From the NCBI GenBank assembly GCA_011634665.1, contig WAEK01000002.1:1447001-1511000 (forward strand): a stretch of 64,000 nucleotides of DNA, given 5' to 3'. Positions 1-11,943 of the stretch are shown piece after piece. Position 1 is the stretch's first letter; each line of letters opens with the position of its first letter. Source of the DNA: Mortierella sp. BCC40632 (Eukaryota; Mortierellomycota; Mortierellomycetes; Mortierellales; Mortierellaceae). Both the position numbers and the translations under genes were made by a program. The notes under the pieces are model-generated. The model saw only the letters and a list, made by a program, of their open reading frames with translations. It searched no databases and had not been told where the DNA came from.

Positions 1-1324
1 GTGACAGCTGCTCTTTGAACTACGTATCGCCGTAAACACTTTTTTTTTTCCCTTTTCTCTGGGAGCCCTGTATCGAACGAGCCCAATGCTGCTCAGGGGC
101 GTGGAGAGATGGAACAGAGAAAAAAGGAAAGAAAGAACGAGAAAGAGAAAGAGAAAGAAAGGGAAAAGGGGGGAGCACGGCCGGTGCAGTCTGGTGCAGA
201 GACAGACTCATCAATCTGGCTGTCAGGCCCTAGGCAAAATACCATGGGCACACCATGAGTCAGCTCCGCGTATAGATACCGGCAAAAGAACAGGGCGGAC
301 TCCCTTAGTCAATAGCGTGCCCAAACCACATCATCGCCTCCCCATCCCGATCCACGCCTGCACCTCAAACAGAACAGTGTCCGCCGACACGCAGCTCGCC
401 CCTACTTCTCTCGCCCATCTCGCCTGCCCAGCCCCCTACAATGTACAATGTTGGCAGGTGCACATGGGAGAAAGAGGGGGAGGAAGAGGAAGAGGAGGAG
501 GAAGAGGAAGAGACGACGAACATCTCTACCGCCACCTTTTTTTTTTCCGATGCCACCTCTCTTCCTTCAACAGCTACCCACTGGTCGTGAATGGGTCACC
601 GGCCTACAATTATCAGTGAGTTGTTACGCATAGAGGTGTATCTGTTTTGTTTTGTTTTTTTTTTTTTTTTTGGATGGGACAAAGGGAGCAGGGTCAACTC
701 GGACAAAACACTTGTCTTTTGCGTGCTCTCCGTATGAGGCGAAGTGGCCCTGACTCACGCGGCCGGCTCTCCTGGGACGGCTCCCTGCTGCTGCTGCTGC
801 TGTTGTTTTTTTTTCCTTCCCTGGGCCGCGCTGGCAAAGGCCTTGTTCCCCCCCCTCCTGCCGGGCGATTTAGAAACGTCGATGGCTCCACGCCGCGGTA
901 GCGTGAAAAAAAAAGGCGAGGCTCCGTGATCTGGCATTGAGTTCGTCCGTTTGTCCATCCAAATCCCCAAGTTGGTTCCTTTCCTGCGCGCTCTCTCTTT
1001 CACTAGCTCTCCCGCGCCTTTTTTCTTTTTCTTTTTTTTTCTTTCTTTTTTTTTTTCTTTTTTTGCCTTGGCCCTGCTTCCCCAGCTTGGCAAGGCACAA
1101 GAGGTGATCTGCTCGCACGCACCATCCACACGGTCGGGTCGTATGAGGCCTATACTGTATGACTCTTGTGTGGCCCCTCCGCGGCCGGCAGCAGCGGGAG
1201 AGAGATGGGGAAGGCGGGGTGGGTGGGTGGGGGGGAGTCGTCTGCAAGTGAGACAAATAGAGTTGGACAGAACGCGCCAACCCTTGTTTGTTTCCCTTTA
1301 ACACAAACACATTTACGCATATCC

Positions 1325-1363
<39 letters not shown>

Positions 1364-1429
1364 GAGGTCGACTCTCTACCTCCCCCCCCCCACCTCCACT
1401 CACTCTGACATCGCGCCTTTTTCCCTTAC
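1..1429. other. non-coding stretch, low complexity
   Basis: I see no convincing exon here on either strand. The stretch holds CT- and GA-rich low-complexity DNA, poly-T runs near 651-671 and 1020-1065, and a 31-bp (CT)n at 1329-1359. On the minus strand it directly follows the splice donor of the polyQ exon, so at least part is probably intron and the next exon may lie outside the window. Two AP-1-like heptamers (TGAGTCA at 256-262, TGACTCA at 751-757) are visible but may be chance. Confidence 0.6.
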
Positions 1430-1544
1430 CTGGGGGTAAACTCGCCGCTAACCCACGCGCCATTATTGCTGTTGTTGCTGCTACCACTACTCACAGGCGG
1501 AACTTTGTCTAGGGGACCAATGGGCCGCGACTGCTGCTGCTGCT

Positions 1545-1576
<32 letters not shown>

Positions 1577-1583
1577 TGTTGCT

Positions 1584-1615
<32 letters not shown>

Positions 1616-2134
1616 TGTTGCTGCTGCTGTTGCAACGGGGGTTGGAGTTGTGTCTGTGGATCTGGAACTTGAAACGAGAAGGAGCTCATGCGTGAAGACT
1701 CGTGCAGGCTCTGGATCTGAATCGAGGGCATCGAACCATGCTGCGGCGCCTGGGCCTGCAAAGCATTAGTCATGGAGATCGTTGAATGTGCTGGATGCAT
1801 TTCTGGATGAATGCTCAGGCTCATGCTCGTGTTACGCACTGTACTGCCGCTACTGTTGTTGTTGTTGCTTGTACTGCTACCACTACTATTGTTGTTGCTG
1901 TTGCTGTTGCTGTTGCTACTACTGACAAAACCAATACTGCTAACGCTACTAACGCCGTTGTTGCTTGTGTTATTGATGCTGCCTTGAGAGGGCGGTCGGG
2001 TCGTATTAACGACCATCGAGGAGCCGTTCACGGGTTGCTGAAGTGCAAGCATGCAGCCCTGGGGGGGGGGGAGAGAACGACGGAAATTAAGGCTGCCCGT
2101 GGCTGTTCCCGGTGCAAAATAGGCTGCTGATTCG
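1430..2134 (-). CDS. polyQ/Ser/Asn-rich protein, single internal exon (partial)
   Basis: This is one exon of an unrecognised protein. The reading frame is open and low in complexity: a Ser/Asn-rich block (about 1850-1975) precedes a long Gln tract (about 1529-1634) made of mixed CAG and CAA codons, followed by a short tail. The exon ends with a clear donor, CAG|GTAAGG, at 1430/1429, so coding continues at lower coordinates. The acceptor is uncertain: AG|C at 2135/2134 keeps an extra 25 codons, while CAG|GGC at 2059/2058 follows a C-run and would shorten the exon. A candidate first exon starts with ATG near 2682 and could end at GTAGGC, but this is weak. Gln- and Ser/Asn-rich tracts are common in fungal transcription regulators; no DNA-binding domain is visible, so function is not assigned. 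Confidence 0.5.
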
Positions 2135-4285
2135 CTGTATCCGTGGAAGAGGAGAAGAGGAGGAGAGGAAGAGGGGAGAAGAAAGGAAAGGAAAAGAAAT
2201 GGAAGAGAAGGAGAAGAGAGGACGGAGCGTGTGAGATGAAGATAAGGAACAGGCAAAAGGGAAAGAAGAAAGAGAACGAGCCAGGGAGAACAAGAGAGAA
2301 AGAGAATGAAAGAGAGAGAGAGAGAGAGAATGAAAGAAAGAAAGAGAGGAGAGAAAGAGAGGAGCAAAAAGGTGGAGCGTGGAAGGAAGGAGACAAAAAG
2401 GGAGAAAAGGAGGACGAGAAGCGGGCGAGCGGGCAGACAGGCGGACAAGCGAGGACACAGACGAGGGGAGCAATAAAAGATGACCACAGACAGACTAAAC
2501 GACGTGCAGCAACCAACGAGAAGGGTAAAGTGAAGAGTAAAGTGAGAGAGTGTGTGTGAGTGAGTGAGTGAGAAAGAGAGCGGACGTGCCTACTTGAAAC
2601 CGCTCTCGTGTGTTGTCCTCTCCAGGCACCGAAAGCCAGGCATGCCTCTTCTGGTCGAGCACAGGCAGATGTGCTGTGGTCCATCACGCCGATGGTGGGA
2701 AACTGCTAACAAACATTCGCTCGGCCACCTTGCTGCCGCTGCTGCTACTACTTTTTTTTTTTTTTTTTGAACCTCTGATGCTGCTGCTGTTCCTACTGCT
2801 GTAACTTGATGCTTATTGCTTATTACTTATTACTTATTGCAAATTGCTTATTGCTTATTTGCATGCCAGCAGACTCCTTCACTTTCTTCAGTATCCGTAG
2901 CTTCTTCCGCTTTGTTCATCCATTCACCTCCCCCCCTAGTGAGAACCACAATAATCAGTCTTTACTCAATCGAAGACACAACAAGAGAACCGGAAGCCAG
3001 ATCTGCTGCAAGTTGGACTCCTAGAAGACACTGCAAAAAAATAAATAAATAAAATAAAATAAAATAAAAAATCTAGGGCGTCAACGGGCGCAAGCAACAG
3101 CTGGCAGTCTCACAAAGGCCTTTTCTCTCTCTCTCTCTCTCTCTCGTTCTCGTTCTCTTGTGTCTTCTCCTGGTTGTCCTCTGGGACAGTGTCCCGCAGA
3201 CGAGCAGATCCAAACACGCTCGACGGAGCCGAGAACCGAGGGGGGTGAGGGGCAACAGAAAAAAAAAAAAAAGGCCAAACAGGCGAACAAGAGCCAAAGA
3301 CGATTAAGAGTAAGAGAGTGAGAGAGCGGGGTGCCAGCTCAGTAGTCCCATCCCCAGAGGACCCGAGCTCGGGCGGGCGCTTTTTTTTTGTTGTTAATTC
3401 CCTCCGTTCTTTTTTTTTTTTTTCCTCGTTCTCATCCAGTCTCGTCTTTCCCGCTCAGCATTTGCACTGGCTAATGCTGCAGCAAAGGCATGCACGAGGC
3501 CTTTCTCTGTCTCTCTCTCGGCTCCCTCACTCCAAGAGTTTGCACGGCCCACACCAAAATACTGTTGACGCGACCTGGCCCAAGCCGGGGCCAACAAAAA
3601 GGTGAGAGCTTCGGCACAAGACAAAGCAATAAGGTTTCTGTTTATTCCTTTATTATTATTTTTATTATTATTCTTTTCTTTTTTTCAGCTCAGAAGCGAG
3701 GACCTCTCTCCATCCCTCCGACCTGCCTCGAGACTGAGGAACGTTACTAGGGAGTCTTGTGTGTATGTTTTTGGGGGAGGGAGGAGAGGAGAGAGGAGGG
3801 GGGAGAAGGCGGGAGGAGGAGAAAGGGGGAGAGGATGAGGGAGATGACGAGTGCGGCGCGCATCCACCAAGTCGAGAATCATCAAGGAATCAAAACGAGA
3901 GCAGGGTTCTTTTGTAAATTCCGAGAGTCGTGCTTATTCGACCACGCTCGAACCAACCAACGGGGACCCACCCACAGAACAGGAACCTAGAACGACGCAT
4001 GATCAGGCGGTCGTATCCAAGAATTAACCAAGTTAGAAGAAGTAGTGGTTGAAGGAGAGGGAAGTTGGGCGGTGATGTGGAGGGGAAGAGATGGGAGAGA
4101 GAGAGAGAGAGGAAGGGGTGGGGAAGGAGGAGAGGGTTGTCTAGGGATGCGGGACGAGATCGAGCAAGTCTTGCGCGCAGTCTATAATCGTACCATTCGT
4201 CTTGCAGGTAGAGGCCTATTTTTGAAGCGGCCTCTCCTCCCTTTTGGCGGGATTCTCTCTCTTTCTTTTTTTTTTTTTTTTCATC

Positions 4286-4327
<42 letters not shown>

Positions 4328-4935
4328 TCTAATTGACTGCTGAACAGAAACAGGAAAAGGGGGTTTTGTAAGGGAGGGGCAAGGTCGTCTCTGTATGTCT
4401 CGGTTCATCTTGTGGAAAGTATCTCTCACTTTTTTTTCTTTCTTTGTGAATACGAGGCACTGTCCAGCAGTGCCTTCTCGGTCAATATCGTTGCACCAGA
4501 AGCCAGCGCATAGGTAGGGGAGACGGCGTGAGAGCAGGAAGAGAGAGAAAGAAAGAAAGAAAGAAAGCAATCACAGGATAGGAATGGAGCCTCTCGTAGT
4601 GGTTGCTTATACTCGGAGAAAGAAAGAGAGAAAGAAAGAAATAACAACACAGGTACATTTGCACTGTCCGGTCTCTGTTTCTGCATAGCATCCCCTCCCC
4701 TCCTCCCCCGTTTCTCTATCCTCTAGAGTCACAGGGGTCTCTAGGATAAAACAAGGGGTGCGGAGTAAAGAGCCAGAGAGCCAGACCATCCTTGCAAGAA
4801 TCCATCTAAATAGCTATGGTGATGATGATGACGCGCGTGCAGGAAAAAAAAAAAAAAAGGTCGCTACCTCGTTTCAATAGAGACACATGGTCACAACTAT
4901 CCTTCCCCTTTGCTCCTGATGCTTGCCGTTGCTGC

Positions 4936-4968
<33 letters not shown>

Positions 4969-5887
4969 AAGCTTCCCTATGCGCACATATTTCACACCAT
5001 GCAAGCGATAAGCGGGAAAGAAAAAAAGTTCAAAGAAAAAAAGGCCAAGAGAGAGAGTTCCGCCCGTTCGAGAACGTGTCTGCCTCTCTTCGCCACCTCA
5101 CCGTCCCCTGGGACTCGGTCCAGGAGTGTCTCTGTTCGTTCAGTTTGCCCATCGCCCTTGACCTTTCGCTACTCGGACCAATGACATATCTGTGCTCGTT
5201 GGCTCCCCCTGCTCGTCTTTTTTTTTTTTTTCCCTCCCGCGCGATTCATGCATAATCAAGAGATGTAGACATCTAATAAGCCCGTGGGATTATAAACATT
5301 CTAGCGTTTCATCCGCTCTGTTCTCGACCCTAATCCTCGGGCTCTAGAAAGAGGAAAGAGAAAACAACCCTTGGTAGGTTGCAAGAAAAGAAAAAATAGA
5401 AGGAGCACTTGGAGCACGGATGTGAAGGAAGGGGGGAAGGGGACAGGGTTATCACCCCTAGGTCTCTATCGTTTCAGAACCTATTGTTTTGGAAAAAAGC
5501 GCGTCTGTGCCACCAAAGTTTAACAAACTCCGATCTGAAAAAAAAGAGACCCTTCTTCTTCTCCAACCGCTGTTCTGGGCATCCTGGGGAGGAGAGTAGC
5601 TATCCTTTTTTTTTCCCGTTTCTTCCCGTCCGTTCTTAGCCCTCGACTTGACGTGGCTGACGCGTGTATTTTTGTTTGTGGTTATAATCATCCTAACTAC
5701 TCGAAGGAGGGATTCCTTACGAAAAACCGAGTTTCATAGAACGAAAAGGGTCTAGTACCAACTATGCCACATCATTCTTTTACTAATAATAGTTTCCTCT
5801 TGTTTACTCCTTCTCTCTCTCTCTCTCTCTCTCTATTTCATATCCTCATTTTATGATATCAAAAAGCGATGATCCAAAGTCAATAGT
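2135..5887. other. intergenic, microsatellite-rich
   Basis: No supported gene. The stretch is dominated by GA/GAAA-rich DNA (2140-2580), poly-T (2751-2769), short A/T repeats (2806-2860, 3036-3070), (CT)17 at 4289-4322, a 26-base A run at 4939-4964 and a CT run at 5812-5834. Open frames are short and made of repeat-encoded Ser/Leu/Phe or Arg/Glu/Lys. Part may be 5' leader or intron of the polyQ gene on the minus strand. Confidence 0.6.
4289..4322. repeat. (CT)17 microsatellite
   Basis: Uninterrupted CT dinucleotide run in the intergenic region, preceded by a poly-T tract. Confidence 0.95.
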
Positions 5888-6846
5888 CTAGAAACTCTCC
5901 AGAGTCATTTGCTTGGCCACATCTGTGTTCTCTACAGCACCACAAAACTCTTCAAACGAAATGCGACCATCCTGATCTTTGTCAGCTTCCATGATGGTCT
6001 TGTCAACGATTTGCTGAAGCTGGTTGTCTTTGAGGTTTGTGCCGACCATCATCTTTAAGACCAAGAAGAGCTCTCCGTTGGAAATAAAACCATCCCTGTC
6101 TATGTCGTATACTTTGAAGGCGACTATAGCAGGAGTGTCAATAAAAAAAAAGCGAGGAGAAGAGTGAGTTGTTTAGGAATCTTTAACAAAAGGGGAGAAG
6201 AGGTGAAGCAAAAAAAACAACAAAGCATAGCAGAAAAAACAACAGATAGAGCTATTATTCTTACATCGCAGCTTTTCAGTCTTGTTTCCCTTGCTACTAA
6301 AGGCACTCAGTCCGACGATAAACTCTTTAAAGTCTACGTCGCCGCCACCATCCTCGTCCATGATGGCAATCAATCGAGAGGCAAGTGGGTTGGTTGCAAT
6401 CTGAGGAATCGCCAGGAACTCTTCCCGATCAATTGATCCTGACCCGTCCCTGTCTAGTTTCATAAATCGTTTGTAGAGTCGTTGAATCTCTTCTGCAGTG
6501 ACTATGAAGAAAGTAGTGAAGAGGAGTTAGAGAGAGGGAGAGAGAGAGGGAGAGAGAGACCAAAAGCACTCCTGAACCACCATGTTAGACAACCATACAC
6601 TACTCGTGTTGCCGATGCTGTCCTAGTCTGGCTCTCCTTTCTTTCTCTCTTTCTAGAGTACTCAGCTGAGCATAACTCTTTTTAGAGTTTTCAGCAAAGG
6701 TCTCCACTAGAAAACCCACCAAAGATTCCTCTCCCTCTCCTGGTCAAACACCTCTCTTAAATGCAAAACCATGAGCAATGTCAGTTTTGCTTACAATTTG
6801 ACTCTTGCACCATTTCCTGGAGCGGTTGTGACACGCCTTGTCCCAT
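5888..6846 (-). CDS. CNB1: calcineurin B regulatory subunit
   Basis: Regulatory Ca2+-binding subunit of the phosphatase calcineurin. Three exons join in frame (6846-6795, 6501-6265, 6123-5888) to give 174 residues, the normal family length. The short first exon starts MGQGV, a typical N-myristoylation signal, and splits a Phe codon with exon 2. Exon 2 carries EF-hands 1 and 2 (loops [12 protein letters not shown] and [12 protein letters not shown]); exon 3 carries EF-hands 3 and 4 ([24 protein letters not shown]) with acidic residues at ligand positions 1, 3, 5 and 12. The linker motif KMMVG and the LQQIVDKTI helix are hallmark calcineurin B sequence. In fungi the protein pairs with the catalytic A subunit and calmodulin for stress and cell-wall signalling. 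All introns have GT-AG ends. It lies tandem to the acetyl-CoA transporter gene, 659 bp from that gene's stop. Confidence 0.97.
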
Positions 6847-7505
6847 GATTTGTCAGTGATGAGAGGGACTGGTCCTGAGTCTTGAGGATGGGTAGAAATG
6901 ACTTTTGAAGAGTCCCTTTTTTTTTGGAGTTGCAGAATGAATCTTGATGAATGAGCTCCTGCCGATGCTGTGCACGCGCATGCAGTTCGTTTTTAATTTT
7001 TTTTTTTTTTTTTTTTTGAAAAAGGAAGGGGAGAGAGAGAGTGGATGTGAGAGAGGCGGGAGAAGGAAAAGAACAAACGGCTTTTCTTCTTGGGCCTTTT
7101 TTTTTTTTCCTTTCCTTCTTGCTCGACTCGGCTGGGGTGATACTTCTCAGGAACCCAAGCTTAGCCTCGATACGCAGAAAAAAGAATGTCTTCCAATGCA
7201 ACGTTTGGATCCCCCAGTAACAGCCACACACACCGTGCCAACTCGCAATAGGATTGGTTTGAGGTCCTTTACAAAATAATATAAATATAAAAATTATCCC
7301 GAGATGCAATGTCTCCTAGAAGAGAGATAGATAGATAGATAGAGAGAGAGAGACTGGGTGCATTCAGCTCTCTTCTTTTGGTAGTTTCCACAGTTTTGGG
7401 TTCAATGCTATATTATTTGTTGTCAGAAAGAAGAGAGGGAAGAGAGCAAGATAAAATTTTACTGGTTAGTAGCCTGTTCACCACCCTACTGTTCCTTCTC
7501 CCCCC
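6847..7505. other. CNB1 upstream / transporter downstream interval
   Basis: 659 bp between the CNB1 start and the stop of the next minus-strand gene. It holds poly-T runs (6998-7017, 7099-7109), a GATA/GA repeat near 7325-7350 and no supported coding sequence. It should contain the CNB1 promoter; no clear TATA box was picked out. Confidence 0.6.
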
Positions 7506-9794
7506 TCAAGCAAGCGGATTCAGCTTCATTGTTCCCATCTGGAAGAGGAGCTTACATTCGAGATACCGAATGGCCGGTGCAATATACAGGAGAAGCAAGG
7601 CGGTACCAATCATCACACACATTGAGCTGACGTAATAGTATCCATCCCGTTCCAGGATGCACCTTCCTTCCAGTTCCTGGCAAAGCGTCTTTCCCGACTC
7701 GGTTGTGCACGAGAATTCTATGATTTACGTAAACGGACGTGGACCAGCGTTAGAGCGATAGGAAACATACACCCGATAACATGATTCCTTCCTAGGTATA
7801 CCTTCGTTATTGCTGTCCATGATGGAGCATGTTGAGATGGTAAAATAGTCGACCGACCGCAACACAAAGAACCTTGGCCAAGTCCCGCCAAAATTGCTCA
7901 ACGTGTTTAGCAGCTATGACCAAAAAAAAAAAAAAAAGGCGCGTATTAGATCCCCACCTATTGAGCCCAACTCCCTAGAATGGTGTTGTTTCCTCGGTAT
8001 TCACAGAAAAGAATGAAAAACTAAAGCCAAGACTCACCGTCATGTACGTGCCGCCAATGACAGGGTCAGCAATGACCGACATGAACGCTCCCATGCTGAC
8101 AAACGCGACCGTGCTTTTTTTTTAACCAAATGATTAAGTTAGGGTGCAATGATATTGTGGATGACATGCTTAATAAAAAAAATGCGCGGAGCAAATCTTT
8201 CCACTAACCTGGTGAACGAGGTAGTAACGGTAGTAGCAAGGACCAAGTAAAAATAAGTTGGGGTCACAACGCCGTCGGACGGGAACCCGTTAACAATTAG
8301 CATGGCGATTACGCAACATACCAGATGTGCGCAGTAGGCCCAGAGCCACTGTTGAAAGAAAGAAAGAAAGAAGATACGTTAAATCATTTGGATACATTGG
8401 GTCGTGACTCTTATCAGAAAATCCACTCTTTCAAGCGCACTTCTTTTTTTCTTTCTCGCACACTTACAGGTCGGAGAGGCCGTGCACCCGAACTCCAGCG
8501 GACAGCATAATATCCAAAGATAATTTGAAACGGAAAGTCGATCAAGACGGCCAGCGCCAGGTCCTCTTTACTGAATCCCTTCTCAAGTAGCTTGAGCGCT
8601 GTCACGGCTCCATTGGCAATAAATCCAATCTTGGCTGAGAGCAAGACACCCATGAGCATCTTCATATGAGGCAGCTTGATGATTCGGAGAATGATTCGAT
8701 AGACGGCTTTGATATCAATCTCACTATTGTTGCTGCTGTTGCTCTCCTCTGCAAACGATCGCTCTTCACGCTTGAGGAAGACAAGCCAGAGTGTGATAGT
8801 GAAATAGAGCATTGACCAAAATTTGAGATATCCTCCAAGAGGAACGAGTCCTGCATCCTTGGGGTCAGATCGAAAGTATTTGTTGCTAAACTCGGGCGAG
8901 TTGAACGCCAAAAATACTGTAAAAGAGAGGAAGTAACCCGAATTGAGACCAATGGTTTGGGCTGTGGATGCGTACGAGACACTTTCTTTGGAGAGCAAGG
9001 TCAAAGCCCAACCGTCGACAGCAATGTCTTGAGTTGCACAGAAAAAGACAAGAACAAAGAACACTGTTGTCAATCGGCCAACCTCGACATGTTCCTCTGC
9101 CATCCACTGATCAATGTTGACGCCAAGCCAGAGAAACATGAATCCTGTCAAGAGTTGAATCGGGACAATCCATGACTTGCGTCGACCCAGTTCCTTGGAG
9201 TAGACAGCATCGACAATGGGGGACCATAGAAATTTCATACTGTATGGGTACTGTGCCAGTGAAAAGATCCCGATCTGAGAATAACTCATCTTGGCCTTGA
9301 GAAGGAATGGGATACTACCAAAGGCTAGACCCACGGGAACGCCCTGAAGCAAATCTATCCATGATCAAGAGAGAGAGAGAAAAAAGAAAAGAAAAAAAAA
9401 AGAAAAAAAAGAAAAGGCCAAGGGATGGTCATATCCAAAGTTTAGTTCCTCATTGCTGCTTCTTATTTCGCAAGAAAAAAAAAAAAAAAAAAAAGGAAAA
9501 AAGATAAAAGAAAAGAAAAAAAATTGGCTTACATAGAACGACCAAGAGTGCAAAATTCCAAGTGTCCCTGGATGACAGTGGCATCGAAGTAGAGTTATTC
9601 TCCTTTAAATTGTTGTTCCCATGGACACTATTGCTGCTACTGCCGAGCGAGCTGAGACCGTCACCTGAGGGAGATCCATGATAGTCTGAGGTGTCCTTAG
9701 GAGGCGGAGACGGTGATCCTCGCCGGGTCATCATCAATTCTTCCCGTTCGTCGTCCGCCAACAACATATCGCCTCGTTTCTTGAGCGAGAGCAT
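7506..9794 (-). CDS. SLC33A1: acetyl-CoA transporter, SLC33A1/AT-1 family
   Basis: Polytopic membrane carrier that imports acetyl-CoA into the ER lumen in animals; a fungal homologue is YBR220C of yeast. Six exons (9794-9533, 9354-8468, 8348-8209, 8113-8038, 7913-7802, 7717-7506) sum to 1689 nt, 562 residues, close to the 549 of the human protein. A hydrophilic Ser-rich N-terminus (about 80 residues) precedes the core. Family signatures are clear: YLLQGVPVGL, the FLWSPIVDA loop, TQDIAVDGWAL, GLNSGYF, and later LLNTLSNFGGTWP and DGYYYVSS. About 11-12 hydrophobic segments can be counted. The start is the ATG right after a (CAA)n leader. Introns are GT-AG; several carry A-runs on the plus strand, that is T-runs on the sense strand. 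The short C-terminal tail after the last membrane segment is less certain. Confidence 0.95.
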
Positions 9795-11570
9795 TTTGTT
9801 GTTGTTGTTGTTGTTGTTGTTGTAGTGGATTTGATTTTAGAGGATCCCTTTTGAAGGGGGTGGAGGTTGCTTTCACTCCTTCTCTCACCCTCTTTCTCTC
9901 GCTCTTCTTCTTTCTCGCCTCTTTCCTCCTTTATGTCGCACTGTCAAAAGGAGAGGAGAGGGGGGTTGGGGTTGGGGTTGGTGGACGAGGTACAGGTTTT
10001 TTTTTTTTTTTTTCTTTTTTCTTAAAAAAAAAGAGATTGTTCCTGAAAAAGATCCTGGCTACGGGCAATGGATCGGTATCGAATACGTCTCTTGATCGAT
10101 GGCTGGCTTCTTTCTCTCTTTTCTTATTGACTCACTGACTTCCTGGTTGTTTGTGCGCCTTTCTTTTAAGCTTCAGTCTTTCCCGCTGAACTTTTTCTTT
10201 TTTCGTCGATCGCAGAGCCTAGAAGTAGGGAAAAAAAAAAAAAAAAAAAAAAGAGAAAGAGAAAGAGGAAGAGAGGGAAAGGCAAGGTTGAAATCCTAAT
10301 GCTGGATCAGTCCATGTCCATGAAAGCAAGAGCCATGTCCATTTCTGGCTTTCTCTTCATTTCTCCATCTCCCTTCCTGCTTGTCACTAGTGGATCAGTG
10401 TTCCAAGAAAGACAAAAGAGAGATGAGAAGATTCAACTAACCCTTGCAGTAAGGTCCAGACTTCCCAGAACTAGAATAGAAAAAAATGCCGACTACTTTT
10501 CTTCTACTCCTTTGCCTTGAATGGTCGAATGGGCTAACCTTGGGTTGTTGTTGTTTCTGTTGTCCAAAGGATAAAAGAAAGAAAGAAAGAGAGAGAGAAA
10601 GAGAGAGGTGGTGCAATATGCTGGTATCTGGTTCTTGACTCTTTCCTTCCAGAGGATTGTCGTATGGACCCTGAATAAATGGGATCTGTTTCAGCTCGCG
10701 AATCCAATGTCACGGGTGTCGCGCGCGTTTGGGTGAGCAAGGTGCGTGGGTGAATGGAAGTTGAGTGGAGTGGATGTTTGAGCTAGCAAAGGTGTCCAGC
10801 ACTGGGAATGCACCGCAAGGACTTTTTTTTTTTTTCCTACTTCGGCGGAATGCAAAAAAAAAAAAAAAAAAAGGGTTGAGGGAGTTGGCAACCACCCACA
10901 ATCTGGTCGGATGGATAAAGATGAGAAGAGCGGAAAAGGGTAAAAGAACTAGAGAAGAAGAGAGAAAGAGAGAAGAGAAGAAAGAGAAAGAGAGAGAAAG
11001 AGAGAAAGAGAGAAAGAGAGGGTAGGGAGGTTGGATGCTCTGAACTGGTAGGGCAGGGATCAGGAGAAGGGACAAAAGGGGCACGACAGAGACAGTGCGC
11101 CTGCGGGAGGAACCTGGTTTGGTTTTTTTTTTTTTTTCGCTCCGTTTCTCTCTCATATGCGTCGACGCCATTGTGCGGATGTAACATTGGGCAAAATGCT
11201 CCAATCCTTGTGTACCTGGCTCTCACAACCTCTCCACGTCGCTCCTCTGTCTGTCTGCCACATGTGTAAGAACACAAAAAACGAATTCCCTCGGGCTGTT
11301 GGCTGTTGGGTCGACTCCCCTCCTGACCGAGATCATTCTACTCCGCACCTCTCATCCACGCCCAGCCCTGCAATCTCCTTTAAACTCGCTTGTCTAGTTC
11401 ATCCCACCCACTTCAACACCTCGTTGCCTTTTTGTTCTGTGAGGAAGAAAAATGTTTAATGGGCGCATGATTATGGGAGAGATGAAGTTGCATTTGTACA
11501 AAGACTATATGACTAATGATAAAATTAAGAGAGAAGAGAAAAGAAGAAAGAAAGAAAGAAAGAAAAAAGA
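9795..11570. other. intergenic, microsatellite-rich
   Basis: No supported gene. The first ~30 bp are the CAA-repeat leader of the transporter. The rest contains poly-T (9998-10018), A-runs (10229-10251, 10854-10872), GA-rich DNA (10565-10605, 10935-11025) and poly-T (11124-11137). It ends 3' of the Kelch/BTB gene stop. Confidence 0.6.
9796..9822 (-). promoter_or_regulatory. (CAA)9 5' leader abutting the start codon
   Basis: On the minus strand nine CAA triplets run directly into AAATG, the start codon of the acetyl-CoA transporter. Poly-CAA is unstructured RNA and is used as an efficient leader in other systems; a role here is inference. The same triplets are read as Gln by an upstream frame starting at 9888 that overlaps the main start. 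Confidence 0.6.
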
Positions 11571-11901
11571 CTAGAACCCTGCGCTCTTCATTAGTTCTGC
11601 TCCGCTGGCTTTGGGCTTGGGCGGCTTCATCTTGGACAAAATGCCACCCTTCTTTTCCTTGTCGCTCTTGGAACTCTTTACACTCTTGGTACTGGCGCTA
11701 CCTCCAGATTTTTGTGAAGATACCGTCTCGGCAATCGACTCGTTCATCGTCATGACACTGCCTGCATACTGACTGCCCCCATGCTTGGAACTAGTGGATC
11801 CTGCATTCATTTTACTTCCACCAAAATGATAGTCCAAAGCTCCCATCATATAGGCCGCCTGGTTCTGGTCCACGCTCTTCTCAACCTTGTGCCTTGGCTG
11901 A

Positions 11902-11943
<42 letters not shown>

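Noticed and set aside
86..619. 177-codon open frame near the left edge
   Set aside because: It is rich in Arg/Lys/Glu/Gly from GA-type repeats, spans a poly-T and has no recognisable domain or splice context.
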